Shown here piece after piece: positions 16,798 through 25,027 of a stretch of DNA of 64,000 nucleotides. Every line of letters starts with the position of its first letter. Position 1 is the first letter of the stretch. The translations under genes were made by a program, and so were the position numbers. Under the pieces are notes generated by a model. The model did not search any database, was not told the origin of the DNA, and saw nothing but the letters and a program-made list of their open reading frames with translations. The stretch lies in contig CAZHJU010000003.1 in the NCBI GenBank assembly GCA_964533495.1, positions 62,001 to 126,000 on the forward strand. Reading direction: 5' to 3'. The DNA comes from Ga0077527 sp964533495. GTDB lineage: Bacteria > Pseudomonadota > Gammaproteobacteria > Burkholderiales > SG8-41.

Positions 16798-18276
16798 ATG
16801 ACCCAAGCCGCCAACCTGATCCTGTTCCAGTCCGACAACCACAACGGCCAGATCACCGGCTGTTACGGTCACCCCTTCGTCAAGACACCGACCATGGATC
16901 GCATCGCCGCGGGTGGCGTGCGTTTCGCCAGCGCCTACTGCACCAGCCCGCTGTGCTGCCCCTCGCGCTCCAGCCTCGCCACCGGCCGTTACCCGCACCA
17001 GACCGGCTACTGGGACAACGCGCTGACCTACGACGGCCGCATTCCGACCTGGCACCACCGGCTGCGCGAGCAGGGCCACACGGTGACCGCTGTCGGCAAG
17101 CTGCACTACCGGTCCGGCGAGGACGACAACGGCTTCACCGAGGAAATCATCCCGATGCACCTGCACGAGGGCAAGGGTGCCATCAAGAACCTGCTGCGCG
17201 GCTACGGCTCGGAGCCGCCCAAGGACGACGGCAGCTTCTGGAAGCTCTACATCGAACGCTCCGGCGTCGGCGCGACCCATTACCAGGACTACGACCGCAA
17301 CATCACGCGCGAAGCCGTGGCCTGGCTGCAGAAGCACGCGCACGGCAACGGCAAGCCCTGGGTGCTCTACGTGTCCTACATCAGCGCCCATCCGCCGTTC
17401 ACGGTGCCGCAGCGTTTCTGGGATCTTTATGCGGAACGCGACATGCCCCTGCCGCCCGCCTTCCGTCCGGAGGAACGCCCCGAGCACCCGGCGATGGAAT
17501 TCCTGCGCCAGATGGACGGCATGCGCGTGATGACCGACGAGGCCGCGCTGCGGCGCATCGCAGCGGGCTACTTCGGTCTGATTACCCACCTTGATGAACA
17601 AATCGGCGAGGTCATGAAATGCGCGGAAGAACTCGGATTGCTGGCCAACACCCGCATCGCCTATACCAGCGACCACGGTGAGCTGTTCGGCGCGCAAGGC
17701 CTGTTCGGCAAGAAAAACCTCTATGAGGGCGCGATCAAGGTGCCGCTACTGATTTCCGGTCCCGGCGTGCCCCGGGGGCGCGTGGCGCAGCAATTCGCGT
17801 CGCACGTCGATCTCTTCCCGACCATCGCTGCGGCCGTCGGCGCCAGGCTCGATGCGGCCGACGCCGACCTGCCGGGGATCGACCTGTGGCCGGCGATCGG
17901 CGGCCGGGAAACCCAGCGTATTGCCTTTGCCGAATATCACGCACAGGCATCAAAGGCCGGTGCCTTCGTGCTGCGCGACGGCGCGATGAAACTCATCTAT
18001 CACGTCGGCATGCCGGCGCAACTGTTTGATCTGGCAAAGGATCCTGACGAAACCCGCGATCTGGGTGCCAGCACCCCGGAAATCGTTCAGGCGCTGGAGA
18101 ACAAACTTCGCGCCATTTGCGATCCCGAAGCAATCGATCTCCGCGCCAAAGCCGACCAGCGCAGGGCCGCCGACGCCTGGGGAGGCGCTGCCAGACTCCT
18201 CGGTGAAACACAGATCCTGTTCACCCCGCCACCCGGGGTATCCAAGGAAGAGGCCTGGAAAATCCCATCCGGCTGA
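16798..18276 (+). CDS. Sulfatase (formylglycine-dependent), second of two
   Basis: 492 residues, starting 8 bases after the Bug stop codon, so probably co-transcribed. It has FQSDNHNGQ, the canonical activation motif CCPSRSSLATGRY, VTAVGKLHY, and YTSDHGELFGAQGLFGKKNLYEG. It is clearly related to the sulfatase at 14227 (shared order and spacing of motifs such as YWDNA-x-x-YDGRIPTW), indicating duplication and divergence. No signal peptide. Substrate unknown. Confidence 0.9.
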   Translation: MTQAANLILFQSDNHNGQITGCYGHPFVKTPTMDRIAAGGVRFASAYCTSPLCCPSRSSLATGRYPHQTGYWDNALTYDGRIPTWHHRLREQGHTVTAVGKLHYRSGEDDNGFTEEIIPMHLHEGKGAIKNLLRGYGSEPPKDDGSFWKLYIERSGVGATHYQDYDRNITREAVAWLQKHAHGNGKPWVLYVSYISAHPPFTVPQRFWDLYAERDMPLPPAFRPEERPEHPAMEFLRQMDGMRVMTDEAALRRIAAGYFGLITHLDEQIGEVMKCAEELGLLANTRIAYTSDHGELFGAQGLFGKKNLYEGAIKVPLLISGPGVPRGRVAQQFASHVDLFPTIAAAVGARLDAADADLPGIDLWPAIGGRETQRIAFAEYHAQASKAGAFVLRDGAMKLIYHVGMPAQLFDLAKDPDETRDLGASTPEIVQALENKLRAICDPEAIDLRAKADQRRAADAWGGAARLLGETQILFTPPPGVSKEEAWKIPSG

Positions 18277-18317
18277 GCTGGAAAATGAGTGGCAAAAAAG
18301 CGGGGACGGAGCCGGCC

Positions 18318-18346
18318 AAAAAAAAGGGCGCCGGGGAAGCGCCCTT
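18318..18346 (-). terminator. Minus-strand intrinsic terminator upstream of oxyR
   Basis: Minus strand: AAGGGCGC (18346-18339) pairs with GCGCCCTT (18331-18324) around a 7-nt loop, running into eight T residues (complement of A 18318-18325). The U-tract is on the minus strand only, so it does not serve the plus-strand sulfatase gene. Confidence 0.65.
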
Positions 18347-18386
18347 GAGGATCCTGCATGCGTTTGCTCACGTTTCGCACAGGCCA

Positions 18387-18413
18387 TTGATTTTTAGGGG
18401 ATTTAAAAATCAA
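18387..18413. repeat. AT-rich inverted repeat upstream of oxyR
   Basis: TTGATTTTTA (18387-18396) and TAAAAATCAA (18404-18413) are perfect 10-bp arms with a 7-nt loop, 63 bases before the oxyR ATG. It may be an operator or a promoter region shared by oxyR and the divergent transcript. Half-site spacing is too wide for an FNR box. Confidence 0.5.
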
Positions 18414-18475
18414 CAGTGGCCCGGCACAACGCTCACGGAAACTAGACCCGGGGTTTCCGGTAAAGTTCCGCCGCC

Positions 18476-19408
18476 ATGACCCTCACCGAACTCCGCTATA
18501 TCGTCGCCGTAGCCCGCGAACGCCACTTCGGCCGCGCCGCGGAAACCTGCTTCGTCAGCCAGCCGACCCTGTCGGTGGCCGTCAAGAAACTCGAGGAGGA
18601 ACTGGGCGTGCAGCTGTTCGAGCGCGGCACCGGCGAAATCACGGCAACCCCCGCCGGAAACCGCGTGGTCGAGCAGGCCCAGCGCGTGCTCGAGGAGACC
18701 GAGAAAATCAGGCGCCTCGCCAAAACCACGGGGGATCCGCTCGAAGGCCCGCTGAAGCTGGGCGTGATCTTCACCATCGCCCCCTACCTGCTGCCGCAGC
18801 TGATTCCGGTGCTGCGCCGGCGCGCGCCGAAGATGCCGCTGATGCTGGAGGAAAACTACACCGCCACGCTGTCCGAGCGCCTGAAACGCGGCGACATCGA
18901 TGCCGCCATCGTGGCCCTGCCCTTCAGCGAGCCCGGCATCACCGTCACCCCGCTCTACGACGAGCCCTTCGTGGTGGCGATGACCAAGACCCATCCCTGG
19001 GCCGCGCGCAAGTCGATCCCGGCCGACGAACTGGCCCGCGAGAGCCTGCTGCTGCTGGGCACGGGCCACTGTTTCCGCGATCAGGTGCTCAATGCCTGCC
19101 CCGCGCTGAACCGCTCCAGCGCGACCCGGGGTTCCCTGCAGAAAACAGTCGAGGGATCATCGCTTGAAACCATCCGCCTGATGGTGGCCTCGGGCATGGG
19201 CCTCACCGTGCTGCCGGCCTCGGCGATTCCGGTCCGGCGTGCCGCCTCCGACCTGCTGACCTACGTCCCGTTCTCGCGTCCGGTTCCGGACCGGCGGGTG
19301 GTGCTGGTCTCGCGCTCGAGTTTTCCCCGCACCGCGGCGCTCGAAGTCATCCGGCTTGCCGTGGGGCTTTGCGCGCTCAACGGCGCAAGCCCGGTAAAGC
19401 AGAAATAA
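18476..19408 (+). CDS. oxyR: Peroxide-sensing LysR-type regulator OxyR
   Basis: 310 residues. N-terminal LysR helix-turn-helix (FGRAAETCFVSQPTLSVAVKKLEEELGVQLFERG). The effector domain has GHCFRDQVLNAC, placing cysteines at residues 199 and 208, identical in number to the redox pair of E. coli OxyR. It should sense hydrogen peroxide by disulfide formation and activate defence genes. The dps-like gene 210 bases downstream is a classic target. The ATG at 18476 begins MTLTELRYIV, a typical OxyR start. Confidence 0.93.
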   Translation: MTLTELRYIVAVARERHFGRAAETCFVSQPTLSVAVKKLEEELGVQLFERGTGEITATPAGNRVVEQAQRVLEETEKIRRLAKTTGDPLEGPLKLGVIFTIAPYLLPQLIPVLRRRAPKMPLMLEENYTATLSERLKRGDIDAAIVALPFSEPGITVTPLYDEPFVVAMTKTHPWAARKSIPADELARESLLLLGTGHCFRDQVLNACPALNRSSATRGSLQKTVEGSSLETIRLMVASGMGLTVLPASAIPVRRAASDLLTYVPFSRPVPDRRVVLVSRSSFPRTAALEVIRLAVGLCALNGASPVKQK

Positions 19409-19618
19409 TTTTATTAAACAACCACTTAAGATATTTTTGTCCATTGAATAGTCATTGACTATCTGTTAATTCAACATAATTAATTGGATTAATAAAACAC
19501 GGCCGCCTATCATGCACCTCAGGCGCTGCAGGGCGCGCCGAAAGCGGCGTAAGCTGCAAATGGCATCCCACCCCGCGCGGAACAGGCACAATCACTGCAC
19601 ACGATGAAAGGAATCGAC

Positions 19619-20101
19619 ATGACGAAAACCGCAAAAATCGACATCGGCATCGGGGACAGGGACCGCAAGGCGATTGCGGACGGCCTGTCGCGATTGCTGG
19701 CGGACACCTACACGCTGTACCTGAAAACCCACAACTTTCACTGGAACGTCACCGGCCCGATGTTCCAGACGCTGCACCTGATGTTCGAAACCCAGTATAA
19801 CGAGCTGGCGCTCGCCGTCGACCAGATCGCGGAACGCATCCGCGCGCTGGGCTATCCGGCGCCGGGAACCTACGCCGATTACGTCAGGCTGTCCTCGATC
19901 AAGGAAACGCCGGGCGTGCCGAAGGCGGAAAAAATGATCGCACTGCTGGTCGAAGGCCAGGAGGCCGTTGCCCGCACCGCGCGTTCGGTGTTCCCGGTGG
20001 TCGACAAGGCCAACGACGAGCCCACCGCCGACCTGCTGACCCAGCGCATGCAGATCCACGAGAAAAACGCCTGGATGCTGCGCAGCCTGATCGAGAAGTA
20101 G
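19619..20101 (+). CDS. Dps-family DNA-binding ferritin-like protein
   Basis: 160 residues from the ATG at 19619, preferred over the ATG at 19604 because AAAGGA is 6 bases before it. The ferroxidase-site region KTHNFHWNVTGPMFQTLHLMF is followed by QYNELALAVDQIAERIRALG and a four-helix ferritin core. Dps dodecamers oxidise and store iron with peroxide and protect DNA. The N-terminal tail has some Lys/Arg. The AT-rich 210-base upstream region probably carries an OxyR-controlled promoter. Confidence 0.92.
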   Translation: MTKTAKIDIGIGDRDRKAIADGLSRLLADTYTLYLKTHNFHWNVTGPMFQTLHLMFETQYNELALAVDQIAERIRALGYPAPGTYADYVRLSSIKETPGVPKAEKMIALLVEGQEAVARTARSVFPVVDKANDEPTADLLTQRMQIHEKNAWMLRSLIEK

Positions 20102-20126
20102 GCGGCGACCGGGCACGGAGCACACC

Positions 20127-21029
20127 ATGGCCGAGATGATCATGACCGCGCGCCGCCTCGCCGCCGAGCCTTCCTGGCAGCGGCTGGCGGCGTTCATCGT
20201 GCTCGCCGTCGCGGCGGTCGCCGCCGCGATGGAACTCGCCGCCGCCGTGCCGGCGAACGAAGCGGTGCGCGCCGCGCTCGCCGCGACGCTGTTCACCGCG
20301 CTCGCCACCGGCGCCGGCGCATTGCCGGTGCTGGTGATCCGGCGGATTTCCGACGCGGTGCGCGACACCCTGCTCGGCTTCGGCGCCGGCGTGATGCTCG
20401 CCGCCAGCTTTTTCTCGCTGCTGGTGCCGGCGCTGGAAAGCGGCGCGGCGTCCGCCGGCGGCCCCGTCGGCGGCGTGCTGATCGCCGCGGCCGGCGTGGT
20501 CATCGGCGCCGCGGTGCTGATGGTCAGCGACCGCTGGATGCCGCACGAACATTTCGTCAAGGGCCGCGAGATCGGCCAGCCTCCCACGCCGGAGAACGCG
20601 GCCGGACTGTGGCTGTTCGTCACCGCGATCACGCTGCACAACATCCCCGAAGGCCTCGCCGTCGGCGTCGCCCAGGGCAGCGGCAGCGGCGCCGCGATCA
20701 CGCTGGGCATCGCCATCCAGAACATGCCGGAAGGCCTGATCGTCGCCGTTGCGCTGGTCACGCTGGGTATTTCGCGCTGGAAAGCAGCCGCGCTTGCGCT
20801 CGCCACCGGCATGGCCGAGCCCCTCGGCGGCCTCGTCGGCGCCGGTGCGATCGGCTACGCCGCGGCGATGCTGCCCTGGGGGCTCGCCTTCGCGGCGGGC
20901 GCGATGCTGTTCGTGATCAGCCACGAGATCATTCCCGAGACCCACCGCAACGGCAACGAGCGCGTCGCGACCATCGGCCTCATCGGCGGTTTTGTGCTGA
21001 TGATGCTGTTTGATACCATCCTGCGCTGA
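20127..21029 (+). CDS. ZIP-family divalent metal transporter (GufA/ZupT-like)
   Basis: 300 residues, about eight hydrophobic segments. The paired metal-binding helices are visible as ITLHNIPEGLAVGV and IAIQNMPEGLIVAV, with HEIIPETH near the end. A His/Asp-containing loop (DRWMPHEHFVKGRE) precedes TM4. ZIP proteins bring zinc, iron or manganese into the cytoplasm. The gene lies 25 bases after the dps stop and is probably co-transcribed, linking metal supply with iron storage and peroxide defence. Confidence 0.88.
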   Translation: MAEMIMTARRLAAEPSWQRLAAFIVLAVAAVAAAMELAAAVPANEAVRAALAATLFTALATGAGALPVLVIRRISDAVRDTLLGFGAGVMLAASFFSLLVPALESGAASAGGPVGGVLIAAAGVVIGAAVLMVSDRWMPHEHFVKGREIGQPPTPENAAGLWLFVTAITLHNIPEGLAVGVAQGSGSGAAITLGIAIQNMPEGLIVAVALVTLGISRWKAAALALATGMAEPLGGLVGAGAIGYAAAMLPWGLAFAAGAMLFVISHEIIPETHRNGNERVATIGLIGGFVLMMLFDTILR

Positions 21030-21047
21030 TCCATCAACGGAAACGCC

Positions 21048-22193
21048 ATGGAACCGATCATCATCATCGGCAGCGGCCTTGCGGGCTACAACACCGCGAA
21101 GGAGCTGCGCAAACTCGACACCGCGACCCCGCTGACGCTGATTTCCGCCGACAGCGGGCCGTTCTATTCCAAGCCGATGCTGTCGAACGCGCTGGCCTCG
21201 AAGAAGGAACCGGCCGCGATCGCGCTGAACACGCCGGAACAGATGGCCGCCCAGCTTGATGCCACGGTACGCGCGAGAACCCGCGTCGATGCCATCGACA
21301 CCGCGGCCCGCACCCTGCGCATCGGCGATGAAACGCTGCGCTATTCGAAGCTGGTGCTGGCGCTCGGCGCCGACCAGATCCGGCTGCCGATCGCAGGCGA
21401 TGCCGCCGCGGACATCATGACAGTCAACGACCTCGACGACTATGCCGGCTTCCGCGCGGCCATCGCCGGAAAAAAACGCGTCACCATCATCGGCGCCGGC
21501 CTGATCGGCTGCGAATTCGCCAACGACCTCGCCGCTGTCGGCTTCGCCGTCGACGTCGTCGACGTCGCCGACCGGCCGCTGGGCCGGCTGCTGCCGCCCG
21601 ATGGCGGCGCGCTGCTGCAGTCGAAACTCGCCGCGCTGGGCGTGCAGTGGCACTTGGGCACCAGCGTCATCCGGGTGGATCGCGCGGAACAAGGCTGTAT
21701 TGTCACGCTCGCCAATGGCGGCACGCTGCAGGCGGATGTCGTGCTGTCCGCGGTGGGCCTGAAGCCGCGCACCGGGCTCGCCGCCGCGGCCAGCATCGGG
21801 GTCAACCGCGGCATCGTGGTCAACCGCAGGCTCGAAACCGGCGCCCCCGATGTCCACGCGCTCGGCGACTGCGCCGAGATCGAAGGCCTGGTGATGCCCT
21901 ACGTGATGCCGATCATGCACGCCACGCGCGCGCTGGCGCAGACGCTCGCCGGCAAACCCGCGGCGGTTTCCTTCCCGGCCATGCCGGTGATGGTGAAGAC
22001 CCCCGCCTGCCCCACCATCGTCTCGCCGCCCGCGGCGGGCATCGAGGGCCGGTGGCAGATCGAAGCCACGGAAGACGGCGTGAAATCGCTGTTCATCGGA
22101 ACGGACGGCAGGCTGCTGGGTTTTGCGCTGAACGGCAGCGCCACCGCGGAACGCGCAAAGCTGGCGCCGCAGCTGCCGCCGGTGCTCGCCTGA
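21048..22193 (+). CDS. FAD-dependent NAD(P)H oxidoreductase, rubredoxin reductase-like
   Basis: 381 residues. FAD Rossmann motif IIIIGSGLAGYNTAKELRKL at the N-terminus, NAD(P) motif VTIIGAGLIGCEFANDLA near residue 145, and the second FAD motif VHALGDCAEIEG. Sequence character (SADSGPFYSKPMLSNALASKK) is that of rubredoxin/ferredoxin-NAD reductases. No rubredoxin gene is nearby, so the electron acceptor is unknown. It starts 18 bases after the ZIP gene. Confidence 0.85.
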   Translation: MEPIIIIGSGLAGYNTAKELRKLDTATPLTLISADSGPFYSKPMLSNALASKKEPAAIALNTPEQMAAQLDATVRARTRVDAIDTAARTLRIGDETLRYSKLVLALGADQIRLPIAGDAAADIMTVNDLDDYAGFRAAIAGKKRVTIIGAGLIGCEFANDLAAVGFAVDVVDVADRPLGRLLPPDGGALLQSKLAALGVQWHLGTSVIRVDRAEQGCIVTLANGGTLQADVVLSAVGLKPRTGLAAAASIGVNRGIVVNRRLETGAPDVHALGDCAEIEGLVMPYVMPIMHATRALAQTLAGKPAAVSFPAMPVMVKTPACPTIVSPPAAGIEGRWQIEATEDGVKSLFIGTDGRLLGFALNGSATAERAKLAPQLPPVLA

Positions 22194-22247
22194 AATGGAG
22201 GCGCGGACAGGCGCGCCGTCACCGCCACGTAGTACCATCGGGAGACC

Positions 22248-22847
22248 ATGCTGACCCCGATCACCCGGCTCCTGCTGATCGCGAACATCGCGGTCTTCCT
22301 GCTGCAATTCGTCGCCGGCGATCTGCTGATCGCCTGGTTCGCCCTGTGGCCCTTCCACACGCCGCACGAACTCGGCGTGCGTTTCCTGCCGTGGCAGGTC
22401 ATCACCTACGGCTTCCTGCACGGCGGGCTGGTCCACATCGGATTCAACATGCTGGCGCTGTACATGTTCGGCGGCCAGATCGAAACGGTGTTCGGCTCGC
22501 GGCGCTTCCTGATCTACTACCTCGGCTGCGTGTTCGCCGCCGCGCTCGCCCAGCTCGCGGTGTCGACCCTGGGCGGCGGACCGCCGGTGCCGACCATTGG
22601 CGCTTCCGGCGGCGTCTTCGGCCTGCTGCTCGCCTACGGGCTGTTCTTCCCGCGGCGCACGGTGATGCTGATCTTCCCGCCGGTGCCGCTGCCGGCCTGG
22701 CTGTTCGTGACCCTGTACGGCCTGCTCTCGCTCTACCTCGGCGTCACCGGCACCCAGGCCGGCGTCGCGCATTTCGCGCACCTCGGCGGCATGTTCGGCG
22801 GCTGGCTGCTGATCCGCCAGTGGCGGCGGCGCCCGCCGGACCGCTGA
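22248..22847 (+). CDS. Rhomboid-family intramembrane serine protease
   Basis: 199 residues, six hydrophobic helices. The catalytic Ser lies in TIGASGGVFGLL and the catalytic His in VAHFAHLGGMFGGW; the first-loop motif YGFLHGGLVHIGFNMLALY is also typical. Rhomboids cleave transmembrane helices of other proteins. Minimal 6-TM form without extra domains. Confidence 0.92.
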   Translation: MLTPITRLLLIANIAVFLLQFVAGDLLIAWFALWPFHTPHELGVRFLPWQVITYGFLHGGLVHIGFNMLALYMFGGQIETVFGSRRFLIYYLGCVFAAALAQLAVSTLGGGPPVPTIGASGGVFGLLLAYGLFFPRRTVMLIFPPVPLPAWLFVTLYGLLSLYLGVTGTQAGVAHFAHLGGMFGGWLLIRQWRRRPPDR

Positions 22848-22864
22848 TCCGTCGCGAGCCCGGC

Positions 22865-23716
22865 CTAGCCCCCGGCAGCCGGCCGGCGGTAAATGACGTA
22901 ATACACCAGCGCCACCAGCACGCTGCCGCCGACGATGTTGCCGGCGATCACCGGCACCAGGTTGCGGAACATCGCGTACACCGTGATCGCCTCCGCCCCC
23001 GCGGGCAGCGCGCTGCCGCTCGCCTTCAGCAGCAGTGCCAGCGGGAAAAAATACATGTTGGCGATCGAGTGCTCGAAGCCCGCGGCCACGAAAGCGGAAA
23101 TCGGCAGCACGATGGCGACGAACCTGTCAACCACGCTGCGCCCGGCGAGCGCCATCCACACCGCCATGCACACCAGCACGTTGCACAGCACGCCGCGGAA
23201 AAACAGCTCGGACAGCGGCATCGTGCTCTTGGCCGCGGCAATTTCGAGATAGGCGCGGGCGATCGCGCCGCCGTTGAGGCCGGCATGCCCCGACCAGTGC
23301 ACCAGCAGCGCGAGGCCGGCGGCGCCAACGAAGTTGGCGATGCAGACCACCATCCAGTTGCGCAGCACCTCGCCCGTGCCCACCTTGCCGTCGGCCCAGG
23401 CCATCGCCAGCAGGTTGTTGCCGGTGAACAACTCCGCGCCGGCCACCACCACCAGCAGCAGACCCAGCGAGAAGCACACCGCGCCGAGCACGCGCCCCGC
23501 GGCGAACGACAGATTCGCATCGCTGATCACCAGCGTGTAGTACAACGCGCCGAGCCCGATGAAGGCGCCGGCGAGCACGCCGAGCATCGCCATCGACAGC
23601 AGCGGCAGCCGCGCCTTGGCCACGCCGACGTTCTGCACGCGCTCGGCGATCTGCTGCGGCGAAAAGGCGTCGAAACCGTAGACGTCGTCCGCGCGGGACC
23701 CGTGGTGTTCAGCCAT
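22865..23716 (-). CDS. Formate/nitrite transporter (FNT) family protein
   Basis: 283 residues from the ATG at 23716. Six-helix FNT channel with GAELFTGNNLLAMAWADGKV (the conserved TGN region) and GFEHSIANMYFFPLALLL (conserved EHSIANM with the central His nearby). The family conducts formate, nitrite or hydrosulfide. No neighbouring gene indicates which anion. The open frame extends far upstream, but only the part from this ATG resembles FNT proteins. Confidence 0.9.
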   Translation of the reverse strand: MAEHHGSRADDVYGFDAFSPQQIAERVQNVGVAKARLPLLSMAMLGVLAGAFIGLGALYYTLVISDANLSFAAGRVLGAVCFSLGLLLVVVAGAELFTGNNLLAMAWADGKVGTGEVLRNWMVVCIANFVGAAGLALLVHWSGHAGLNGGAIARAYLEIAAAKSTMPLSELFFRGVLCNVLVCMAVWMALAGRSVVDRFVAIVLPISAFVAAGFEHSIANMYFFPLALLLKASGSALPAGAEAITVYAMFRNLVPVIAGNIVGGSVLVALVYYVIYRRPAAGG

Positions 23717-23788
23717 GTCCGATGTTCTCCTCCCGATTCCGGGATCTAGTGTAAGCGCAGCACCACAAATCGGGTAATCTTGCGGCCC

Positions 23789-24199
23789 ATGCCCGCCCGC
23801 AAATCCGCGCCGCCGCTGAAACTCGCCGACTACTACATGGGGCGGGACAGGCTCCACCGTGGAGAACTCACGCGCGAACTGCGCGCCAGCGCGCGCGAAA
23901 CCCTGCGCCGCGTCAACCGCCTGCTGCGCCGCGCCGGCCTCGCGCGCAAGGTCACTTCGGGCTGGCGCCCGGCGGCGGTCAACGCGGCAGTGCCCGGCGC
24001 GGCAAAAGGCAGCAAGCACCTGAGCTGCCAGGCCATCGACCTCGAAGACCGCGACGGCAGGCTGGACGCCTGGTGCATGGCGAATCTCGACGCGCTCGAG
24101 GAACTGCAGCTCTGGCTGGAACATCCGGACGCGACGCCGGGCTGGTGCCATTTGCAGACACTGCCGCCCCGTTCCGGCAATCGCGTGTTTTATCCTTGA
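23789..24199 (+). CDS. M15-type D,D-carboxypeptidase/peptidase-like protein
   Basis: 136 residues from the ATG at 23789. Zinc-site pattern of M15 peptidases: SGWRPAAVNAAVPGAAKGSKHLSCQAIDLEDRDG (His and Asp ligands seven residues apart) and a C-terminal WCHLQ His. Such proteins cut D-amino-acid bonds in peptidoglycan; phage endolysins share the fold. No signal peptide is apparent and no phage genes surround it. The stop codon is immediately followed by the AT-rich repeat. Confidence 0.75.
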   Translation: MPARKSAPPLKLADYYMGRDRLHRGELTRELRASARETLRRVNRLLRRAGLARKVTSGWRPAAVNAAVPGAAKGSKHLSCQAIDLEDRDGRLDAWCMANLDALEELQLWLEHPDATPGWCHLQTLPPRSGNRVFYP

Positions 24200-24201
24200 T
24201 T

Positions 24202-24228
24202 ATAAGTATTTGTTTTTATTGATATTTT
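24202..24228 (+). repeat. 27-bp AT-rich repeat, copy 1
   Basis: ATAAGTATTTG-TTTTTATTGATATTTT recurs identically at 36101-36127 and 41020-41046 apart from flanking bases. This copy fills the whole gap between two convergent genes. Its flanks are partly inverted (CCTTGATTA before, TAATCCAGG after). Three G/C in 27 bases in a GC-rich genome. Function unknown. Confidence 0.8.
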
Positions 24229-24229
24229 T

Positions 24230-24922
24230 TTAATCCAGGAAGATTGCATATTCTTCCAGTGCGATACGCTCCGGCTGAAAGCCGTTGACCGCGGCGGCAC
24301 CATCAGCATAACCCATCGCCATGCCGCAGATCACCACGCGGTCGTCGCCCAGTCCCAATTCGCGGCGCACGATATCCGGGTAGCTGGCGATCGACGCCTC
24401 GGCGCAGGTATGCAGGCCCTTCGCGCGCGCCGCCAGCATCAGCGTCTGCAGGAACATGCCGTAGTCGAGCCAGCTGCCTTTCTCGAGTTTGCGGTCGATC
24501 GTGAAAACAAGGCCCGCCGGCGCGCCGAAAAATACGTAATTCCGCGCGCGGTACGCCTTCGATTTTTCGTGGTCGCCCTTGCCGATGCCGAGCGTGCCGT
24601 AAAGCCCCCAGCCGCAGGCGCGCCGGCGCGCGAGGTACGGCTCGAACACCGGATCGGTGTAATAGTCGTAATCGCGCCGGTGCCCCGGCTCGTCTTCGAG
24701 GAAGGCCGTCTGGATGGCCGTGCCGACGCGTTTCAGCGTCGCCCCCGTCAGCACGTGCACCTGCCAGGGCTGGATGTTGGAGCCGCTCGGCGCATGGCGC
24801 CCGAGTTCGACGATGTCGCGCAGCGTCTGCGGCGGCACCGGATCGGGCCGATAGGCACGGATCGAACGGCGCGTGCGCGCCGCCTCGAAAACGCCGGTGG
24901 CCGGCGTGTTGATGGTTGTCAT
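24230..24922 (-). CDS. Nitroreductase-family FMN oxidoreductase
   Basis: 230 residues from the ATG at 24922. RTRRSIRAYRPDPVPPQTL and APSGSNIQPWQVHVLTG are the FMN-binding start of the family, GSWLDYGMFLQTLMLAARAKGLHTC is the central helix region, and GMAMGYAD the C-terminal loop. These enzymes reduce nitro groups, quinones or similar acceptors with NAD(P)H. The natural substrate is unknown. Divergent from the interrupted MFS gene. Confidence 0.88.
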   Translation of the reverse strand: MTTINTPATGVFEAARTRRSIRAYRPDPVPPQTLRDIVELGRHAPSGSNIQPWQVHVLTGATLKRVGTAIQTAFLEDEPGHRRDYDYYTDPVFEPYLARRRACGWGLYGTLGIGKGDHEKSKAYRARNYVFFGAPAGLVFTIDRKLEKGSWLDYGMFLQTLMLAARAKGLHTCAEASIASYPDIVRRELGLGDDRVVICGMAMGYADGAAAVNGFQPERIALEEYAIFLD

Positions 24923-25027
24923 GGGTCCGGATATCCCGTCTGAACACGGTTTGAACGCGGCATCCATGGTAACAAACGCGCTCCGTTTGACCGGCGCGGC
25001 ATGCTTCGTCAAACTGCGCCGGCCGCC

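Larger units (their letters stand above)
18318..18420 (-). ncRNA. Candidate small RNA divergent from oxyR
   Basis: On the minus strand the spacer between sulfatase and oxyR ends in a textbook intrinsic terminator (18318-18346) although no minus-strand protein gene precedes it. A transcript starting in the AT-rich part near 18400-18420 would be about 80-100 nt. The 5' end is a guess; no promoter was confidently identified. E. coli oxyS, also divergent from oxyR, has this layout. Confidence 0.3.

Noticed and set aside
18387..18413. FNR box upstream of oxyR
   Set aside because: TTGAT and ATCAA are present but 17 bases apart rather than 4.
19899..22781. 960-codon minus-strand reading frame opposite Dps/ZIP/flavoprotein/rhomboid genes
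   Set aside because: Shadow frame; very His/Arg/Gly/Ala-rich and crosses four real genes.
23789..24199. Prophage remnant around the M15 peptidase
   Set aside because: No other phage gene, integrase or attachment repeat nearby.
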